A model generated the notes under the pieces. The model saw nothing but the letters and a program-made list of their open reading frames with translations. It searched no databases and was not told the DNA's origin. A program made the position numbers and the translations under genes. Of a DNA stretch of 60,000 bases, positions 43,872 through 57,800 are shown piece after piece (the stretch's first letter is position 1; each line of letters begins with the position of its first letter). This DNA comes from Takakia lepidozioides (lineage: Eukaryota > Streptophyta > Takakiopsida > Takakiales > Takakiaceae): contig CM060731.1 in NCBI GenBank assembly GCA_030704615.1, forward strand, positions 79,776,756 through 79,836,755, read 5' to 3'.

Positions 43872-46800
43872 TCAGGCCATGATAAATTCGCATGAGTACA
43901 TATGTTCCACAAAGGAGTCACAGAAAGAGCCCAGCTCTTGGGCAATCTCATTCACCACTTCATCCACAAAACTATCCGCCAACCTGTTCAAACATTGCCA
44001 CATGTCATGACATTAATCATCAACTATTGTTACAAACCAATGTTCAAGAACAACATGCTAAATCGTCATGCTTAAGTGGTCTTCTAAGGTAAAGGGGACA
44101 TCAATGTAAGCTGATATTTACAGTAGCTTTCATAGCTCCATTCTCTATCCTACCGTACTCAAAAGCCTCATAGTCTCATTGTTCAGTTGTGGGGATGGCC
44201 TACCCTTCCACCCTTCGCCTGTGTACTCGACTTGCTTGCTTGCGTTCTTGTCCAGAGGCACCCTTGTCTGCTGTCTGTCGCTCTTTGGGGTCAGGCATGC
44301 CTGTAATACTTGTAGTGGCCCTCTTTCCACCTTTGAAGCCCTTCACCTTCTCTTTTCCACCTCTGCTCATGAAAGGAAGGGATCAGGTTTGATAGCCTAG
44401 AAGCTTATGCAAGCATAGAAATGTGCCCTTTGATAGATATGGAAAAGAAATCAATTACATCTCATGCGTTTGGATGCTCTCTTGACTACGTGAACGAAAT
44501 CCATGTATAGATCAAAACGTGGAATATAGCATGTAGAAAGATGGGGAGGTGTCTTACCTTGCCAGTGTTGTTGGTGTGCTGTGCCTTTGGCCTGCAAAAA
44601 AGGTTGAAGTAGGGCAATGTGGAAACTTCCTAAGATGAACTGAACATGCTTCAGGCTCAAAGAAATAAAATGAATTGCAAACATGGAAATTCGGCAATGT
44701 AAAAAGTTCTAATTAAGGCTTTCTTCGGGGGTAATTCTGGACATTTTCAGGTGAAGTACAACACACTGAATGGTGGTCTTACTTTGGAAATTTTAGATTT
44801 ACCACACTAAATTAGCAAAAAAATAGCTGTATACCCATCACGTCTGGGGGGACTGTTTTCCGCTCAGATCTGCCAACTCTTCCAAATTGCACAGCTGGCA
44901 GATTTTTTGAAGATGATTGCAAGCCAATATCATGAGGTACCCCATTTGTCACCATGGAAGATGGGATGTGATCTTTCTTCCAATTGACAGCAGTTGTTGT
45001 GTAGCATGTTGTTTTCCGATGGGATTTTCTTGGCGTGTGTACCCCTACTCGTCTCTCAATAACTTGACATTTTGGAGGGGGATGCAATAATGCTGTCTTA
45101 GGTACCCCTGTTGCATCCATGGCATGTGACATCTGATCTATTTTTAAATCAACAACAGCTGCTGTAATGTGGCCACCAGGTACAGATTTGTCTGTGGTAG
45201 GAGTTAGCCACCGATGCTTGAGTTCTTCTTCCTGTGAAACAAGTACAAACAAAGAAAAGAACAAAACATCCACCATTTGCTTCCAATCACTCAAATGATT
45301 GGTTGTATCAGTTTTAACCATATAGAAACAAACAAACATTCCAAGCTCACACCCTCTCTCCTTTTCTTAACAAGGCCAAGCAATCTTTAGTAGAAATGAT
45401 ATTGCAGACTGAAGCTTCAGATAGTCCCTCATTTCTTCATGCTTCTGTTAAAATTTGGCAATTACTGTAATTCAAAATATTGGTTCTATGAGATTTCTGT
45501 CATGATGAAAATCTTCAGATTCTTTGCATGGACAATTTCATGGTTGAAGATCGACATGAGTAAGACAGCATCTTAGTATCCTGACCAGAGGTAACACTAG
45601 AAAATCCTACTCAAACCTAGATAGACTTTTGTCTCTTATTTCTCACCTCCCTACTGACATACACATAGTGTCTTGTATGAACGGTCCGTTGTCAAACAAA
45701 GAAGGGTGTGTGACGTACAAATGTGTGCAATGTGTCCATATATTGAAGCAACGGCTCAGCCCACCTTTGAAGCTCTTGTGTGCATTCTCCCTCGAAGTCC
45801 TTAAGGACCTCTGACTCATGTCCTTCCAGTGCATGTGCTTCATCGTTAGTAGAAATCTGTTGCACACATCGTGAACATGTGATCAACCTTCATTGGTAAT
45901 CTTCATCTGGAAACATTTGTAGGTTATCACATTTTATAATGAAGGAGATTCTTCAAGAGCTCAAACTTGCTGTTCAAAATTAAGGATTCAAAGATGCTTG
46001 CAATCTACTAGATGCGTATAGTCACTATAGGCCCTATCAAAACTGAATCCTGAAATTTGCTTGGCATGGAGACCAGACCCAATACATGACAATAATAATC
46101 AAAGCTTGAGATGCTTGAAAACCTGGAGTACATCTGGAATAGCATTTTGTTGTGGTTCATTGTCACAAAGAATTGGCACCAGTGAACACTCTGTTTGAAT
46201 AGCAGCATCCCTACATGCACCTTCACCAAAATAAGTGTTGAGTTACCAAATGTGGGAAAATTTGATGAAGGTGATCGATACTTCCAACTTCTCCAATTCT
46301 ATGGCTGCACACCTTCACCAAATATTCTTTTTGGTGAATTTTCGGTCATTAGCAATTCTTTGGAATGAGAGCTCGTTCATTCCAAATGTTTCCTATTCAG
46401 GAATAATGACTTTTTTGCAACAGCTTCAAGATGAAATGTTGCCTTCCTATGTCCAAGTCTATAATTCGATGTAAACAGCTTTAGGCAGTGTAGTCATCCG
46501 CTGTTACACTGTCGGATTAGAGCTTTTACACAAAGCAAAAGAGCTCGTACCACTCAGATGTAATTTGGAAGTTGTCTGATTGTCAACTTCAAGGTTTAGC
46601 CAAGCAAGGGTGGGCCGGGGCCGGTGACGAGACGAGTCGTCCGATCCTGTTGTCTTTATGTGCGGTGCCTCGGGCGAGGAAAACCTAAGCACTCCGTGAA
46701 GCCTGCTGTTTCTCTCAGATGCAATCAACTGAAGCACCTGTTTTTTGAGACTTGTCTGAATCTCAGGAGAAGACAGCCTTTCGTGTTCAGATTCTAAATC

Positions 46801-47663
46801 AAAGATGGTAAAGATCTGCAAGTAAATTGGTTTCTCAGCAAGAGAGAACTGAAATGGTCTTTATAACGTCCGCGGAAATCTGAAAAGAGCTTACGGGACA
46901 AGAGAAAGCAAGAGAGAAAGAAAAGAAAGACGGACAGGCCAAAGAAACAAAGCAAACGGATTCTGCTGAGTATATTGATGGCGTTTGAATCCTGAAGGTC
47001 AAAGGGCTTGACGTTTTGGAACCAACAATACACAACAAACAATATATGTATGAGCTAATGTTTTGCATTTTACGTCGCTGACAGAGCTCGTGAGACAAGG
47101 AAAAAGGAAAGCAACGGTACGCTTGGCCCCAACAGGCAGTCCCAACGAAACCATAATACTAAACTTCGAGTTATGGGCTGATAAAAGGAAAGAACTAAAG
47201 AAAGAAAAACTAACTTAGGGACGGAGGTAAAGAAATGAAATGTAGAAAGAAATAAACTTCTTAAACGTCCACAGGGCTACTCGGAGAGAGAGACCTGTTC
47301 TGAAAGGGAACTCAAGAGCTCCGGCCTCCCGTCATGCACGACATTGAGACAGTTAGCGCAAAAAAGTGTCTGTGAACGCCACCCCCCCTCCTCCTGCTTC
47401 ACAACAAGCCTCCTCGCAGTCTTACCCTTTCTCTTGTTCCTAACCACATCCTTCACAAAACCTATACAGCGCGGTGGTGGTGGAGCAAGTACGGCAAGGT
47501 CAGGCCTGCATTCACAAAGCCATAAATGGCGATCGATGTCTCGGCGGGCAAGGGTTGCAACGAATGCAAGTTCTCTGAATCTCCTCTCAATGCTATCATG
47601 AACATCCCGCTGCCACTCCAGCACCGTGTGACCTATCATTCTGTCGATGTCGAGGGGATGCAT
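43872..47663 (-). CDS. Unrecognised 523-residue protein, 8 exons
   Basis: Exons in coding order: 47663-47295, 46815-46551, 46220-46123, 45856-45719, 45231-44835, 44591-44558, 44362-44204 and 43983-43872. All have GT-AG borders and agreeing phases, total 1572 bases with one terminal TGA, including a 34-base micro-exon. The start MHPLDIDRMIGHTVLEWQRD has an in-frame TAG directly before its ATG. The N-terminal 123 residues are helical and basic, with two CxC/CxxC-like pairs (LCEC; CANC). A second segment reads SLKKQVLQLIASERNSRLHG. The middle is polar and probably disordered, with TP/SP sites. A lysine/arginine-rich stretch (about 415-480) precedes a conserved-looking acidic helical C-terminus (LADSFVDEVVNEIAQELGSF, then FVEHMYSCEF). 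I cannot name a family. The layout resembles a cytoskeletal or chromatin-associated scaffold, but that is a guess. It is head-to-head with NUP155 and tail-to-tail with the V-ATPase gene. Confidence 0.8.
46885..46925. repeat. Copy of a dispersed A-rich repeat segment
   Basis: GAGCTTACGGGACAAGAGAA and the bases that follow resemble GAGCTTATGGGACAAGAAAG at about 54908 and GAGCTCATGGGGGAAAAGAA at about 57084. It lies in intron 1 of the 523-residue gene; the others are in NUP155 intron 8. Probably tails of the same LINE family. Confidence 0.5.
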
Positions 47664-48301
47664 CTATATTGGTCATGGCTGAACATTAGAAGGAAGAGTG
47701 GCACTCAGCAAGGAGCATCAAACATTGGTCTGGGAGTGCGAGCGCATCCCCTTCTGCGACAGATACATGCAGAAGTCAAACTCTCTCGCTCCATCCTCTT
47801 ACAAGTGCCTTCTCTCCGTTGCCTCACTTTGCCCCTCCCTTCCCCAATTTCTGTTGCTCTTCTCCTGATTAGTGATGTAAAAACCTTTATATTCACATGC
47901 AAAGGAAAATTTCGTACCCTTGAATGTCGTGCAAAGTGTTCAGCATCCTGAGTCCTACCATCACCTAGACCTGTAATCCGGCCACTTTTTGGCCCTTGTT
48001 TACTTACTAGAGTTAACCTGATCTGGCCCTCTTCGTGAATAGCAGAAACCACAATTAACGCAAGCCAATGCGAGAATTCTGTTCCAGACCTTGTATTGCA
48101 GAAGAGTAAGCAACAACAGACCCTACATCAAGAGTCCACAAATTTCGTTCTTAGAAACTGAACATGATGACCTCATAGACGATCTCAAGGAAGCCAGATT
48201 GATAACTGCTGAACGGCGTCTCACTTACACTAGAGCCGGATACATCGTCAATTTAACACACTCACTTAAAACCCATGAGATAAGACGGGCTTCTTAGATC
48301 T

Positions 48302-48341
<40 letters not shown>

Positions 48342-48808
48342 CGCCACAAATTTGAAACCACGCGTGTGAAATAAATAAATAAATAAACATATCCGGTATA
48401 TGGCGAGGAAATTTCGCGGCGAGTCGCAAACTAGCCGACACACCTCGTTGGGAACATTCAGGGTCCCGGTGCACACTGCACACTTAATTGGGAACACAGC
48501 TTGGGCCGCTTGAGCTCCTGGAGCTCTGCAGAGGGCGGGAACTTTGCGACAGGACTGTTGGAGATTCTAGAGACAGTGATGAGAAGGCATTGTGCTGGTG
48601 GGAGACGAAGGGCATAGCTATCTATGAGGGAGGCTGTGTGTTAATGTGTGTAAGAGCAAGAGAGAGAGAGAGAAAGTGAAAGACAGAGCTGTCCTCAAGT
48701 GTTTTGCAATGTTACGGCGGGACTGGTGATCGCACTTGGTTCTTAGACGCGAGAGGGTGTTTTAAGAAGGAAACCGTGGGGTACTCTCAAGAGCCCCCTC
48801 GTAAAGAC
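47664..48808. promoter_or_regulatory. Divergent promoter region with GA repeat
   Basis: About 1.1 kb between the ATGs of the 523-residue gene (minus) and NUP155 (plus), so it should drive both. It contains a (GA)15 run at 48306-48335, four AAAT repeats at about 48369-48386 and a second GA-rich run at about 48655-48676. No TATA box is obvious. GA repeats near start sites bind GAGA-type factors in plants; that role here is inference. Short open frames in this interval have no support as genes. Confidence 0.45.
48306..48335. repeat. (GA)15 microsatellite
   Basis: An uninterrupted GA run followed by a G run, in the divergent promoter interval. A plausible length-variable marker. Confidence 0.9.
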
Positions 48809-51800
48809 ATGAGCGTGGAAGATGAAGCCGTGGTGGCCGACATCGAAGTGGCAGGGCGCCTCCTCAGCGATACCATTGGCAGGGACCTCCGTTTTGCGTC
48901 GTGTGACCTACTAGATGCCCTTGATGCTGCCCGGTATTCAAGCCATCCATATTCTACTCCTCCTAAAGAGGTAAATTGCCCGTGATCAGGGCTCTTTTTT
49001 TTTGCAAATAAACGTATGTCTAGCATAAATATCTGATCACCCAAAAATGTTGAAGCTGGGTACTGCATTCATGTGGAAAGCGAAGGATGGAAAATATTTC
49101 AGCGTTACTACCAGAGTGTACAATCTGATCAATGTAAAGGCACTGATGAAACCGGCACTGCTCGTTTACTTCGTGTGTTGACCTAATCCCTTCAAACTGG
49201 AAGTACAGTGAAGAGATGAAAATCCTGCAACACTGCACTTATTTGCTTCCACGTAGTAAAGAATCGTTGAGGTGTGCGAGAAATTTTTTAACTCAAAATG
49301 GTTCAGACCCTAAACTTCAGATTGAAGAGGGGTTTCATAGTTAAAAAACTTAAGTGGTTTGTGGTGATTTTAAATCAACTATGTGTTTTGTAGGGTTTTT
49401 GCCCACTTGAGCATCCTAAACCCTAAGTCTGGGCTTAATTTTAGTTTATAAAGTTGAGCTTGAGCAGATGTCTGTGCTTATCTCCAGCTGTTATGAGACG
49501 TGGTTTAAAATTTACACAGGACTTCATCATTCTTTGTAATTTTTATTACTGTTAAGTGATGGTTTTGACTTCCCTTTAAATCCCTGCTTTGCTGTATGGA
49601 ATGCAGCTGTATAATTTTGGAACATTGTGCACTTCAACCTGGGGCACCTAGAGCAGAATCAACTTTGTAGAGTTTCATGAATCTAATATGCTCTCTTCTA
49701 TGATTTGCGACTTGTGTAGTGGCCACCCTTTGTGGATGTGATAAATTCGAGGGAACTCCCGCCTGTGCTGATCGAGAGGTACAATTCGGCTGGTGGGCAA
49801 GGAACAGCGCTCTGTGGTATCTTCCCAGGAATCAGGCGTGCGTGGGCCACAGTGGACGACACTTTGTTCCTTTGGAGATTTGATAAATGGTAAGAGGTGG
49901 TGTGGAATATCTGTATATTATGGTACAAACTCTCAAAGTATTGTACAGGGAAATATCTCTTTGACACTAAATATCCCCCCTTAGCTCTCCGGAGTTTTGG
50001 TCCCCATCGCCTCACTCATCCTCCCTTTTCATATGAGACCTGCCTCTTGGATGGCCACCTTCTGACTTATCTTATCCTTGGGATGTTCAGAAGTGGAACC
50101 CGACACTTCACTGTAAAACTTTGTCGGTCCACCAGAGCCTCAGTCAACTGTCGACTTACATTCCGAATGTACTCCAACTACAGCTCTGAATGCCACACCC
50201 AATGAAAGGATGTCACAGAACATGGCATCCAGAGTTACTCAATCCCTAGATGTGTTCGGCTGACTTTGTTTGAATGGTGAGAAGAAGCCTGACAATTAGG
50301 TAGGTTAAATACAAGAAGATTTTGTGTCAAGATGGAATTTGTGCCGTAGGGTATCCATCAGTTGACTGCCCTGTCATTTTACCTCTCAAGGCAAATGGGA
50401 ATGAGCTCAAAGTTTTCTGTTGTCACTGGTCCTAGGACTAATCAGTGAAAAGGAATTCATAAGCTGAAAGAAGCAAGTGGCTACACAGGGATGGGCAGTG
50501 TCCAGAGTATAGCGGTGAAGAGCAGGCTATATGTGCAGTGGGATTGGCCAGAGCCAAGCCTGGCGTGTTCGTCGAAGCTATCCAACACCTGATTGTGCTG
50601 GCTACCCCAGTTGAGGTGGGGACCTTACCATAGTGACTAATAGTTAAAGTATTTGTGCTGAGGGAGGGGGAAGGAGATGGAACGGGGCTAAATGATTTAG
50701 ATAGAAGTAAGGATGCGATGTGCTTGCAAGATGAAGTTATATTGGTATAGACAATTCTATGAAGGCAATAAGCCACAGCCCCCTTGGTCAGTGGGCTTGA
50801 CGCCTGCAAAATCTTCAGTGTTAATCTATTGATCGTAAAAATTTCTCATACGATCTTGGTCAATTGTTGACTATTCTAGGTTCCTCTTGTTTATCGTCAC
50901 TTCATGGGTCATGTTTCCTTTTGGTCTGTTGTTTCTGATACAGAGATGAAGGGCTAAACCTTGGTTTTGTGCAACTTGTGAGGCAGATTGTTCTACTGGG
51001 TGTATGCTGTAGTGGGAATGGTGGTGGTGGGGATCCATATGCAGAACTATCTTTGCAACCATTGCCAGAATACAGCATTCCAACAGATGGAATTACGATG
51101 ACTTGCATCACATCAACTGAAAAGGGGCGGATCTTTCTTGGGGGTCAAGATGGCCATCTGTATGAGCTGTTGTATACTACAGGCATGGGCTGGCAAAGTC
51201 GTTGCCGCAAGCTGTGCCATACTGGAGGCCTGGGTAGCCTTCTTTCTAGGTTCTTTCTCTCGCTTCCACTTGTAGCTACCAGTTCTCTTTCTCATTAGTT
51301 TCAATGGGCTTTTCCTGTGTGCTTCAGTTTTTCCCACCAGTTTCTTTCGTTGTCCACTATTCCCTTTGTTCTTCTGGCAGCAGAAACTATTGTTCAGTTG
51401 GTCTCTGTCCTGGTCTTTTTCAATGTATTTCTACTCTTACACAAGGAGATTTCCAGTACTATGCATATCAATGTAACAATCCTAACAGTCATGCTTTCTC
51501 CAGGTGGGTGGTGCCAAATGCTCTGAAATTTGGGGCAGTTGATGCAATCATAGAGATTGTGACTGATGATGAAAGAAACATCCTGTACACGCGTACTCAG
51601 GAATCTAAGATTCAGGTATTTGATTTGGGCAAGACTGGAGACAGTGTTCCCAAGAAAGTTGCTGAGGAAGGTCGTGTTGGTGACCAAAGAGACTCACGGG
51701 GCCGGTCTGTGGGGAGCCGAAATGTTGCCCGTGCCATTAAGGCCACCATAATTTCTATTGCTCCTGTGTCCCCTCTAGAATCCAAGTGGTTACATCTAGT

Positions 51801-54800
51801 AGCCATTGCATCAGATGGGCGTAGAATATATTTGTCAACGTTTCCATCGACAGGAAGCAGCATTACAGCAGTGAATGGAGCAGCTGGTGGTGGGACCCAT
51901 CGCCCATCAGTTCTGAGGGTGGTGATGACACGGCCAGCTCCTTCGATCGGTGTTGGTGGAGGCATCACATCATTTGGAACTCTTTCCATGGGTGGACGGT
52001 CACAGGCGGATGGAGGGCTTGTGGTAAAGGCAGAAACTGCCCACTACTCCAGTGGGGCCCTTGCACTATCAGATGCCTCCCCACCAACAGTATCCCGCCT
52101 GTTGCTTGCTACTCGGGATCTTACTGTTCCTGGCACAGTAACGCCCGGCAATCTGTCATTGGGCGTGCAGGGAACAACGTCACGCACACTGCGCTCGCTA
52201 CGAGAGATGGTGACAGTGCTGGGTGTTGAGGGGAGGGCACTGGCGATAGCTGATGTTTTGCCTCCCCCTGAACGGGCAGCAGCAGTTGAGTTCTCTGTGT
52301 GGGAACCAGGCAGCATTGCACCTGGCAAACAACATATGAATGAAGAAACCACACGGGCTCGCCGGCTGTGGGCTCGTGGGGAGCTAGCAACCCAACATTT
52401 ATTACCGAGACGGCGTGCTATTGTGTTAAGCACTATGGGTTGGATGGAAGTGGTATTTAATCGACCGGTTGATCTCTTGCAAAGATTGCTTGAACTGAAC
52501 ACCCTCAGGTCCGTACTCGAAGATTTTTTCCAGCGATTTGGGTCTGGAGAAGCTGCTGCAATGTGTTTGCTCCTTGCAGCCCGACTTACTTCTGACGAGG
52601 AAAATGTGGTACCAGTGGCAATAGCTGAGCGGGCGGCTGAAGCATTTGAGGATCCCAGGCTGGTTGGAGTTCCACAAATGCAAGGTGGGGGGGCACCCAC
52701 AGGTGGGGTCAACTCCACGGGAGGTGGGTTTAACATGGGTCAAGTAGTGCAAGAAGCAGAGCCAGTATTCTCTGGGGCCCATGAGGGTCTTTGCCTATGC
52801 ACAGCCAGGTTGCTACGGTCAGTGTGGGAGCTTCCAGTGTTTGATGTAAAAAAGGAAGCAGGGATTGAGAGCAATGGAGATGGAGGTGTCATTTCCTGCA
52901 GGTCAGTGTGGAGTTCTTGTTTGATGTGCTAAGTGACTGGTACTCTGCTCATATAGGGCAAAAAGTATTTATGAGTCACTACTCAAATAAACAGAGGAAG
53001 AACTTGTCTAAACACACAAGGTTGTAATGCTGAGGCAACACCTTATTGTTTGTCTAGCATGTTCCTTTGGTACAGGTTTGAGGTGTTCTGTGTATCATCT
53101 GTCAAACAGAGGAATGATTCATATGCCACCCTTCCGCCTCTGAGTGGGTTGTGTGGCCTTTAGAAAGAAAGAAGAAGTCCGGAATCTCATTGTAGTCTGT
53201 CATAACCTCCACCATGACTAGTACATTGCTGCAGGTTACCTGTTGAAGCGATGCAAGCATTGGAAGATAAAATCCGCTCACTGGAGCAATTTTTAAGGGC
53301 CCGCAGGAATCAAAGAAGAGGGCATTATGGTCGGATCATGGGTATAGGTGACATGTCTGGTTATGGAGACCGTCAAGGGAGCTCATTTGGCGCAGATGGG
53401 TTTGCTAGAGGGGAGGCAGGGGGCAGCAAATTGGTTGGGTATGAGACCCCCCAGGTTCGAGGAGGGGGAGACCGGAGCAGTGCACAAGCAACATTGCACA
53501 AACGCCAGCGTGTGCCCTACAGCCCTTCTGAGCTGGCAGCAATGGAGGTGGGAGGTTCATGGCTTGTTTCCAAGTGGTTCTGAAACTGGTTGTATGCTGC
53601 ACGTTTAAAAATTTGCTGCATTCAGGCATCAGCTCATACTTTTATTCCTGGTTTCATATTATTTCCTTTCTCATGCTAGCACACACGTTATTGCCTAAGT
53701 CCAGCTGTCTGACATATTGTGTTTTTCCAAGGAGGTCGATCCTTTGTTTTGCAGCTGGGTTCTTGGTTTGGGTGTGACTTATATTCTTTTAGAAATTGGC
53801 ATACATGTTGTGCAGCTGTATGTCTTCTTACATTCCATTCTCAAGGGTCAAAGCCTATTCTGATGTTCTGTGATTTCTGAAGATATCCTTGGGGTCTTCA
53901 AGCCATAATTCTGATGACAAATCAACCCTGGGTGGCTAACAGGTGCGAGGCATGGAATGTATACGCCGGCTACTGAGACGGTCAGGGGAGGCTCTGCGTT
54001 TGCTTCAGCTGCTGCAGCAGCACCATGTAGCACGATTGGCCCAGAGCCTTGACCCCTCGCAACGCCGCCAGCTATCCCAGCTTACTTTTCACCAGCTTGT
54101 CTGTTCCCCTGATGGGGACCAGATTGCTACTCGCCTTGTGGCGGCACTCATGGAGGTAAGTGTATTTTGCATGTATGCCTGAATTTTCAAGTGATTTATG
54201 CCTTCTGGATTTATCCTGGACATTTTAGGGTGCCTGACCAGAAGCCCTTGTTCTGAGAAAATGAAGGTTTCTATTTTCTGTCTCGCAAAGAGTACTCCCA
54301 AGTCTGGAGATCCCTACAGTAGTTCTACTCGTGTATAGCAACAGTGGTTTTAACATATGTCCATCGATCCAAGATGGAGAATCCTGAGCCACAAGTTTTG
54401 AAGCTTTCAGAAAGGCTTTGTCTCTGTCAGCTTAGCCTTTCACTTGACTTATTTGTGAAAGATTGGGGCTTGGTGCGCGAGATGTTGTTAAGTAGGGGTT
54501 TTGTGTTTGCAGTACTATGTGGCACCTGATGGCAGAGGCACAGTGGATGACATCAGTGTCAAGTTGAGGGAGGGGTGTCCAAGCTATTACAATGAATCAG
54601 ACTACAAGTTCTTCCAGGCTGTTGAGTGCCTAGAGAGGGCTGTGGGCACCCGTGACACAGAAGAGCGGGAGAAGCTGGCCAGAGAGGCTCTGGATTTGTT
54701 GGGCAAAGTTCCCGAAACAGCTGACCTACTGAGCATTTGTCAGCGCTTCGAGGACATCTGGTACCAAAATAGCCTTTCTTTTCACATGGAACATATGATA

Positions 54801-57800
54801 TTGCAAGAGCTTCTTAGAAACTTGAGAGAAAGCATGGGGACAGACCAGAAAAGAGAAAGAAAGGAGAAATGGAATGATACTAAATTATGTCCACAGAAAG
54901 CTCAAAGAGCTTATGGGACAAGAAAGCAAGAAAGATAGTGGGGCGCTCCACAAGCAGCCCTAAAACAACTATTGATCAAGGGATTGTCTAATAGTTAACT
55001 CATGCAGATATGCTGCTCAGCATTCCTGATCCTCGTAACGGAAAACCTCTGAGAGATTGGCTATCTCAGAATAGACAATAGCATCTCCCATCGATCTCAT
55101 AGTGGAAAGGAAGAAATGTCCTTCACTTTCGATTTCCCTCCTGTTATCGCTAGTGCAAGCAGGGCACAGGAGTCCGTAGGTTGTCCCACCTAGCAGTCTC
55201 TAGGGACTGCACCAACCATATTTTCACTCTAAGCCAGATTATCCAGGGAAGGAAAGAAAAGGAAAGCCCACTTTTGTCTTCTTCCTGGATGTCAAAAAGG
55301 CTTAAGACACAGTATGGCGTGACGGGCTGTGGCTCCGGCTTTGGTGTTCGGGGTCAGGATGTGGAGGATGGTTCACAACCTGTATGCAAACACCGAAAGC
55401 TATGTTACAGTCAATGGACAGAAGTCTAACTTCTTTGATATTGATCAAGGTGTGCACAAGGTTGTACCCTCTCCCCACTGCTCTTCAATGTTTTCATCAA
55501 TCAGCTTCTTGAAGATGTGGAAAGTGAGGGGTTGGGGTTAAAGGTGGGTGATGCAACCATACCAGCTCTTATGCTTGTGGATGACTTCGCAGACCTAGGG
55601 GATAGCCCGCCCAATCTCCAGGAGTTGATTGATTGTGTGAAGAGGTTCTTTGACCTGTGGAGGCGAAAAGCTAATGTTAGTAAATGCACAGTGGTAGCAT
55701 TTAACGACCGTGGGGAGGGAGGAGGGGATCTCAAAGGGAAATGGGGTAATGAAGATATCCCTGTACTCCCTTCCTATACATCTCGGTGTGGAGTTTTCCT
55801 CAAGCTGTAACTGGGATGCTCATATACAAAAAGTGATTCAATCAGCTAAATGCAAAGCTTTGGGTCACTAAATTTTTCCACTGCAGAGGGATTAATACTG
55901 AAGTTTAAAGGACCATGCTTTGTAACGTTATTAGGCCTGCCTTGAAGTATGCATCTGCAGTGTGGGTCGACAATTCTAACCATGCTAAGTCTCTAGAATC
56001 CGTTCAGGTCACGGTGCTCAAAGAAAAGAATGTCAATGTGTTCTAGAACAGCTAATTCAGGGCGAGTTTGGCATACCTCCGTTAAGCTCTTGACGTGATG
56101 GATTGAAGGTCAGATGGCGGGGTCAGTCGCATGTCTACTATCAGATACCCTAAGATAATCGACTCTATTTCTTGGAAGCAAGACTGCTCTGTTAAACAGG
56201 CTACGTCTTGGCGGAAAATGGTATAATGGATTTTGAAGTATCTGAATTTTAGTCGAGAAGAATTGACCCTACTGGATGAAGTTGACCTGGAGGGGGTTGT
56301 GTCCAAAGCCATGTCTGATCCCCAAAGACTTCCCGATGGCAATGAAGTTAGGCATAAAACTTCCCTGCATTTGTTTCCAGTCTGTGACATAGGCGAGGAC
56401 CTTAAGGATGATCTCAAGAGCCTACCTACCCTTGGCACAATACTGAAAATCAAACTCAGGACCGACCTTTGAACATTAAACAGATGCAGAGAGAGGAAGT
56501 GGAGATTGTAATGACCCGGTATGTGGGTAGACTGAAGACAATATCCATTTTCTGATACAATGTCCAGGATATTCTCACCAGAGAGTGACCCTCTTCAGGA
56601 CAATCAAGAACATTGTCCCTGCACCTCTGTTCGCAAATTTGAAAATCTTGAGGCTGAGCCTAAAAGCCCTGGCCCTGTTGGATCTGAGTGCTGGGCAGCT
56701 CACACACAGCAAGTTGATGCTTGTGTGAAGGGCTTTCTAGAGGATATCTGGAAAACCCCAACTAATTGTCTCTATCAAGGTAAGTTACACTACCGGAGTG
56801 AGCCCCTCACAAAGTTAGTATGTGCTCACTGGGCGCAGGGTCTATGGCCACAATGCTATGGAAAACGTCTTATGAGTACAATCTACCTGCAGACTGTGAG
56901 GGCCCACCCTAAACCTCCCCAATGCCCATAGAAGAGAGGGAGATAGAACTGCAGACAGGTAGTTGGGCTACAAGATTCCATCATGGAGGATCAATAATGT
57001 CTCTGGATAGAAGTGCAGTTTTGTTGTAAGTTTGATTGAACGAAGAAAGAAAAACTTACAATGCCCATGAGAAGCTCAAAGAGCTCATGGGGGAAAAGAA
57101 AGCAAGGAACAACAATGAATAAGTTTGGCCCTAAACAAGCCCATATAGAGAGATTCTCTAAATCTCATGATGACATGTGACCAGTCATCTCTGTTCCTCA
57201 TAATGGAAGATCTCTGTCAGGGGTTGACTGTCTCAGAAGAGGCAGTAGAAGCAGCTTCTGTTCTCATGAAAGACTGGACATCATAAGAAGAAATGTTCCT
57301 TCGTCTCAGTCTATAGATCTGATGTAGCACAGGTGGGGCATAAACATTTAGTGCAGTTTCTCACATCTGCTTGTCTCCATCCTCAGACTCTGGGATCCCA
57401 CCCCAATGCTCATAAGAAAGAGAAGAAGATAGATAACTATGTCCAGTGAAAGCCCAGGCGATGGACCAATTGAGAGAAAGAAAGAAAAGAAAGGAAAGAA
57501 CACACTTTTGTTGTCCACAAGGAGGCCCGAGGGCCCATCGGGCAAAAGTAGGAGGAGAGAGTGAATCATTGGAACATCTCTTTCACACGCTGGCTTTCAC
57601 ATACCTTAGGTTCTAGTCCCAGTGAGATATGAAGCCTCCTAAGCCAATTTTGGGGTTCTGATCCTTGAGGTGTGAACGCTCATTGCAACATTTCCTGCTC
57701 ACTTGCACACAGCTAATGTGCGTCTGGTGATAGGGAATTGTGTGTAAATATGAGGCCTTGATCAACTTGCTACCAAAAGTAGGATCTTGTTGAAACCCTC

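Noticed and set aside
47705-48052. 115-codon minus ORF upstream of the unknown gene
   Set aside because: An in-frame TAG separates it from the ATG at 47663; basic, low-complexity and without family match.
49698-50015. Minus ORF of 105 codons over NUP155 exon 2
   Set aside because: Antisense of a well supported exon.
54501-54938. NUP155 exon 8 frame continuing to 54938 as a truncated protein
   Set aside because: A donor at 54760/54761 joins in phase to 58128, restoring RFEDIW-FYEAVVELPL as in plant NUP155.
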